From Albula goreensis (lineage: Eukaryota > Chordata > Actinopteri > Albuliformes > Albulidae): a stretch of 64,000 bases of DNA. This document shows positions 61,560 to 64,000 of the stretch, piece by piece; the stretch's first letter is position 1; each line of letters begins with the position of its first letter. The translations under genes and the position numbers were made by a program. The DNA lies in the NCBI GenBank assembly GCA_022829145.1, contig CM040758.1, forward strand, positions 15,790,628 to 15,854,627. The letters run 5' to 3'. The notes under the pieces were generated by a model, which worked only from the letters and a program-made list of their open reading frames with translations, was not told the origin of the DNA and made no database searches.

Positions 61560-64000
61560 TGGCTTATTTATGATTGCCCACAGAGACATTGGGTTGAAGT
61601 CGTCTATCTATCTAGCCCTCTATCTAGCAACAGGAAAAATGATGTGAAAATCTCCTCCTGTCTCATGGAAATTGGGAAACACAGTAGAAATAGACTTTGA
61701 TTACAGTGAGTAATGTGTTGCAAGCCATTCATTTCCTTTACCTTTTTTCTACACAATCTTCTGTTTTTGGACCACAAGCAGATAAAATGATTACACTCTG
61801 AAAGACAATCACCGAAAAACATTTCTCAGACACCGTTCCTGCCATGGCAAAAAAAAGTAATGAAATAAAAAGAATTCACCTAGCATCTTACATATGAAAG
61901 GTATTATGCTCGTCTTATGCAAAGCTTTGCACTGCTCCTGTAAGAAAATGCCATAGGGGTCTGCTTTCTCACTTCATTGAATTTGGTATCCATGGCTGGG
62001 AAATGAATTGTTTGTATTTCTTCCATATTTACTCTGTCTCCTGTGTATTTTTCACCGCATTTTAAAAAATGTGCTTGGAAAACTCAATATGCTCTGTTTG
62101 CCACAGGACTGCTGATATGGGCCCCCGCCTGTTACGCCGATCGCCTTGACAAGCCCAGATACTGATGCAGTGTTTAGCTTGTCCTAATGGTGTATTTGCA
62201 TGGCTGTGATGTCCGTCAAGTGCCTCCTCTCTGTGACTGCCCAGATAGAGAGTGCAAGTGTCTTCCAGGCCAGTAAAGAAAATAAATGAGTTTCAGAAAT
62301 GCTTGACCCCCATGTCCCTGCAATTTCAGTCTCTCTCTTTCATGTGAGTTTGTCAGAGGAAATGGCAAACCATCGCCCAAGATAAGGAGTGGTGGGGGGG
62401 GATGTTCTTTTTCTTTGTGTTATAATTTAGCCAGAGACAGCATGCACTTTTTGCATGGGCCACTTCAGCGCAGTTTCATCCTCCTTTATTCTGCCGTAGT
62501 CTGTTGAGGAGTGAAGTATGTGTGGCCAAAAAAACACATTGTTAGATTATTGGTCCCTTCTATTTGAATGTTTTTATTCTTCTAAAAGACAAATATTAAG
62601 GTGCAATCGATATACTGCTCGTCCTTCACTTAGTGTACTTTCCGTGTATTCAGTCTTGAGACTTCCAACGCATATAATTTTTTTCACTTTCTATTCTTCA
62701 TTCAGATAGACGCAGCGTATCTTACAGTACTGTTAATAGTCTCCAATCTACCGAGAATTGAACAAACAGTGAAGCATAATGTCGAAGAGAAGGCACTATT
62801 TACAGCTTAGGTAACACATAAATGCTTGTGTTAGCACTGAAGCCTTTATTGTTATTGATTTGCATATTAAAAAGTAAATGCGTTCATCTTGTTTGGATCA
62901 AATGGAACTGCTGACAGCTGTACAAAATCATTATTTCCCAATCCATTTTGTCTGTACTCTCCCTCATACAATACAACAATTTGAAAGAGCATTTTGATTT
63001 GTTTTGACCTAGTATAAGACAAAGAGCTGCTTCCAGGACATAGAGAAATCACTCAAAAATCAATAGCTGGCAAAAAATGTTCAGTTTTTGCAGGAACATG
63101 ACGGGTGGTGTTTGGGGTGATATTTTCTTATATGAACAACTGCTGTCTGTTGACGTCAATATACTCCGAAAAGCTGTAAGACAGTGCTGGAAAGGTTACA
63201 TGACAGCATACTTGATTTTTATTTAGCATTTGAGAGTCAGGGAGTTTCTTCTCTGCCTTTATGTCAAAAGTCAAAGGCCTTTATTTTGACATCACAGACA
63301 CTATAGTAGATCTTACTATAGAGCTGTAGAACAGCGTAAGCATATTTAGGCTGTGTTGAAATTCAGTTTTCCAGAAGTAGCACATTTGTAGTCTTGCAAA
63401 AGGTGTTGGTTTAACTGGCTTACTTTACCTGTAGATGTGGCAGGGGTTTGTCTGCATGGTGGACAGTCAGATCGTCCATCTTTCCTACCATATTTACACC
63501 CATGTGAAACTGGTAAATTCAGAAGAATGCAACTGGAGTGCCTCTCACAGACACAGACATTCTGACAAGTCTGTCTCTACATAGTAGTGCTGTCAATATT
63601 GCATGTGTAGGCAAGGAACCTCTGGTCACTTCTGTCGACTTCTGCATCATGCAGCTGGATAATAATTATTGTCGTTCTGCTTTGCAATCACTTATATTTA
63701 TTTTCTGTTCATTTTTTCTCTTGTTCCCAAAAAGAATGCATATGGGCAGGGTACATAAGATTAGATAAAAAATCACATAAGAGAGACATCCCATCTTCAC
63801 TACTGCAGTGTACGTACCTTTAAAAATGTGTTAGTGTGGCAGAGTAAATGACTAATAGGCTTTTGTTCTGCCCTGCCACTGCCATTGTTACAGTCTAAAA
63901 GAGGGCCCAGAAAAACAGAAAACCTGAACAAAAATTTTATATTTTATCTGAATGGAACAGGCATCCCCACCCATCTTTTATAATCTATCCTCCTGCCTTG
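61560..64000. other. Intron to window end; possible enhancer at 62100-62250
   Basis: The stretch 62100-62250 is non-repetitive, keeps CpGs (TTACGCCGATCGCC) and has TATTTGCATGG, a POU-octamer-like site. A full CRE lies at 63151-63158. No exon or repeat family recognised. Confidence 0.35.
63150..63159. promoter_or_regulatory. Full CRE site in 10-base palindrome
   Basis: TTGACGTCAA contains the consensus TGACGTCA. Confidence 0.3.

Noticed and set aside
61206-61700. 164-codon Ser/Leu/Pro-rich ORF
   Set aside because: Direct product of the pyrimidine tract.

Overview
This window is vertebrate nuclear DNA, most likely from a ray-finned fish. It is AT-rich and CpG-poor, full of long CA/GT, GA and AT microsatellites, and carries degraded tRNA-derived SINEs whose tails resemble those common in fish genomes. 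I cannot name the species. There is no bacterial, phage or organellar sequence, and I saw no retrovirus-like or Polinton-like element.

The only certain coding sequence is bases 1-57, the 3' end of an exon encoding (N)SALTLTDTEHENKSDSEN. This is the conserved N-terminal intracellular domain of a teneurin and fits teneurin-3 (tenm3) best. It ends in phase 1 at a consensus GTGAGT donor. The following teneurin exon (SH3-ligand/transmembrane part) was not found, so the remaining ~63.9 kb is read as one very large tenm3 intron, with + as the sense strand.

Four places in the intron look like more than filler. (1) 11608-11802 is a CpG-rich, 195-nt, phase 1-1, fully open candidate cassette exon in frame with the upstream exon; it would add 65 residues with a proline-rich stretch. 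(2) 34840-35248 is a small CpG-rich patch with a TATA-like box and a splice donor, a candidate internal promoter and non-coding first exon. (3) 44041-44551 has G-quadruplex tracts, then a Kozak-perfect ATG spliced in phase 1, a second candidate first exon. (4) 2395-3283 has an ETS/E-box/CpG promoter-like patch, a 204-codon ATG ORF and an AATAAA. If real, (2) and (3) would give teneurin-3 forms with a replaced or shortened intracellular N-terminus. All four are predictions from sequence alone.

Layout: 1-57 exon; 58-4.5 kb AT-rich intron with the 2.4-3.3 kb candidate; 4.5-6.1 kb a reverse SINE and a non-autonomous DNA transposon; 6-11.5 kb plain intron with homeodomain-site clusters; 11.6-11.8 kb candidate exon; 13.7-13.9 kb one copy of a dispersed repeat whose partner is at 59.2 kb; 16.7-18.7 kb CA-rich then GA-rich tracts; 20.2-20.7 kb degraded repeats; 27.2 kb a (GT)50 array; 28.9 kb a degraded SINE; 34.8-36.5 kb candidate promoter plus a (TG)53 array; 44.0-44.6 kb candidate promoter/exon; 50.5-50.8 kb CpG-rich patch; 53.1 kb strong hairpin; the rest is plain intron with scattered possible enhancers.
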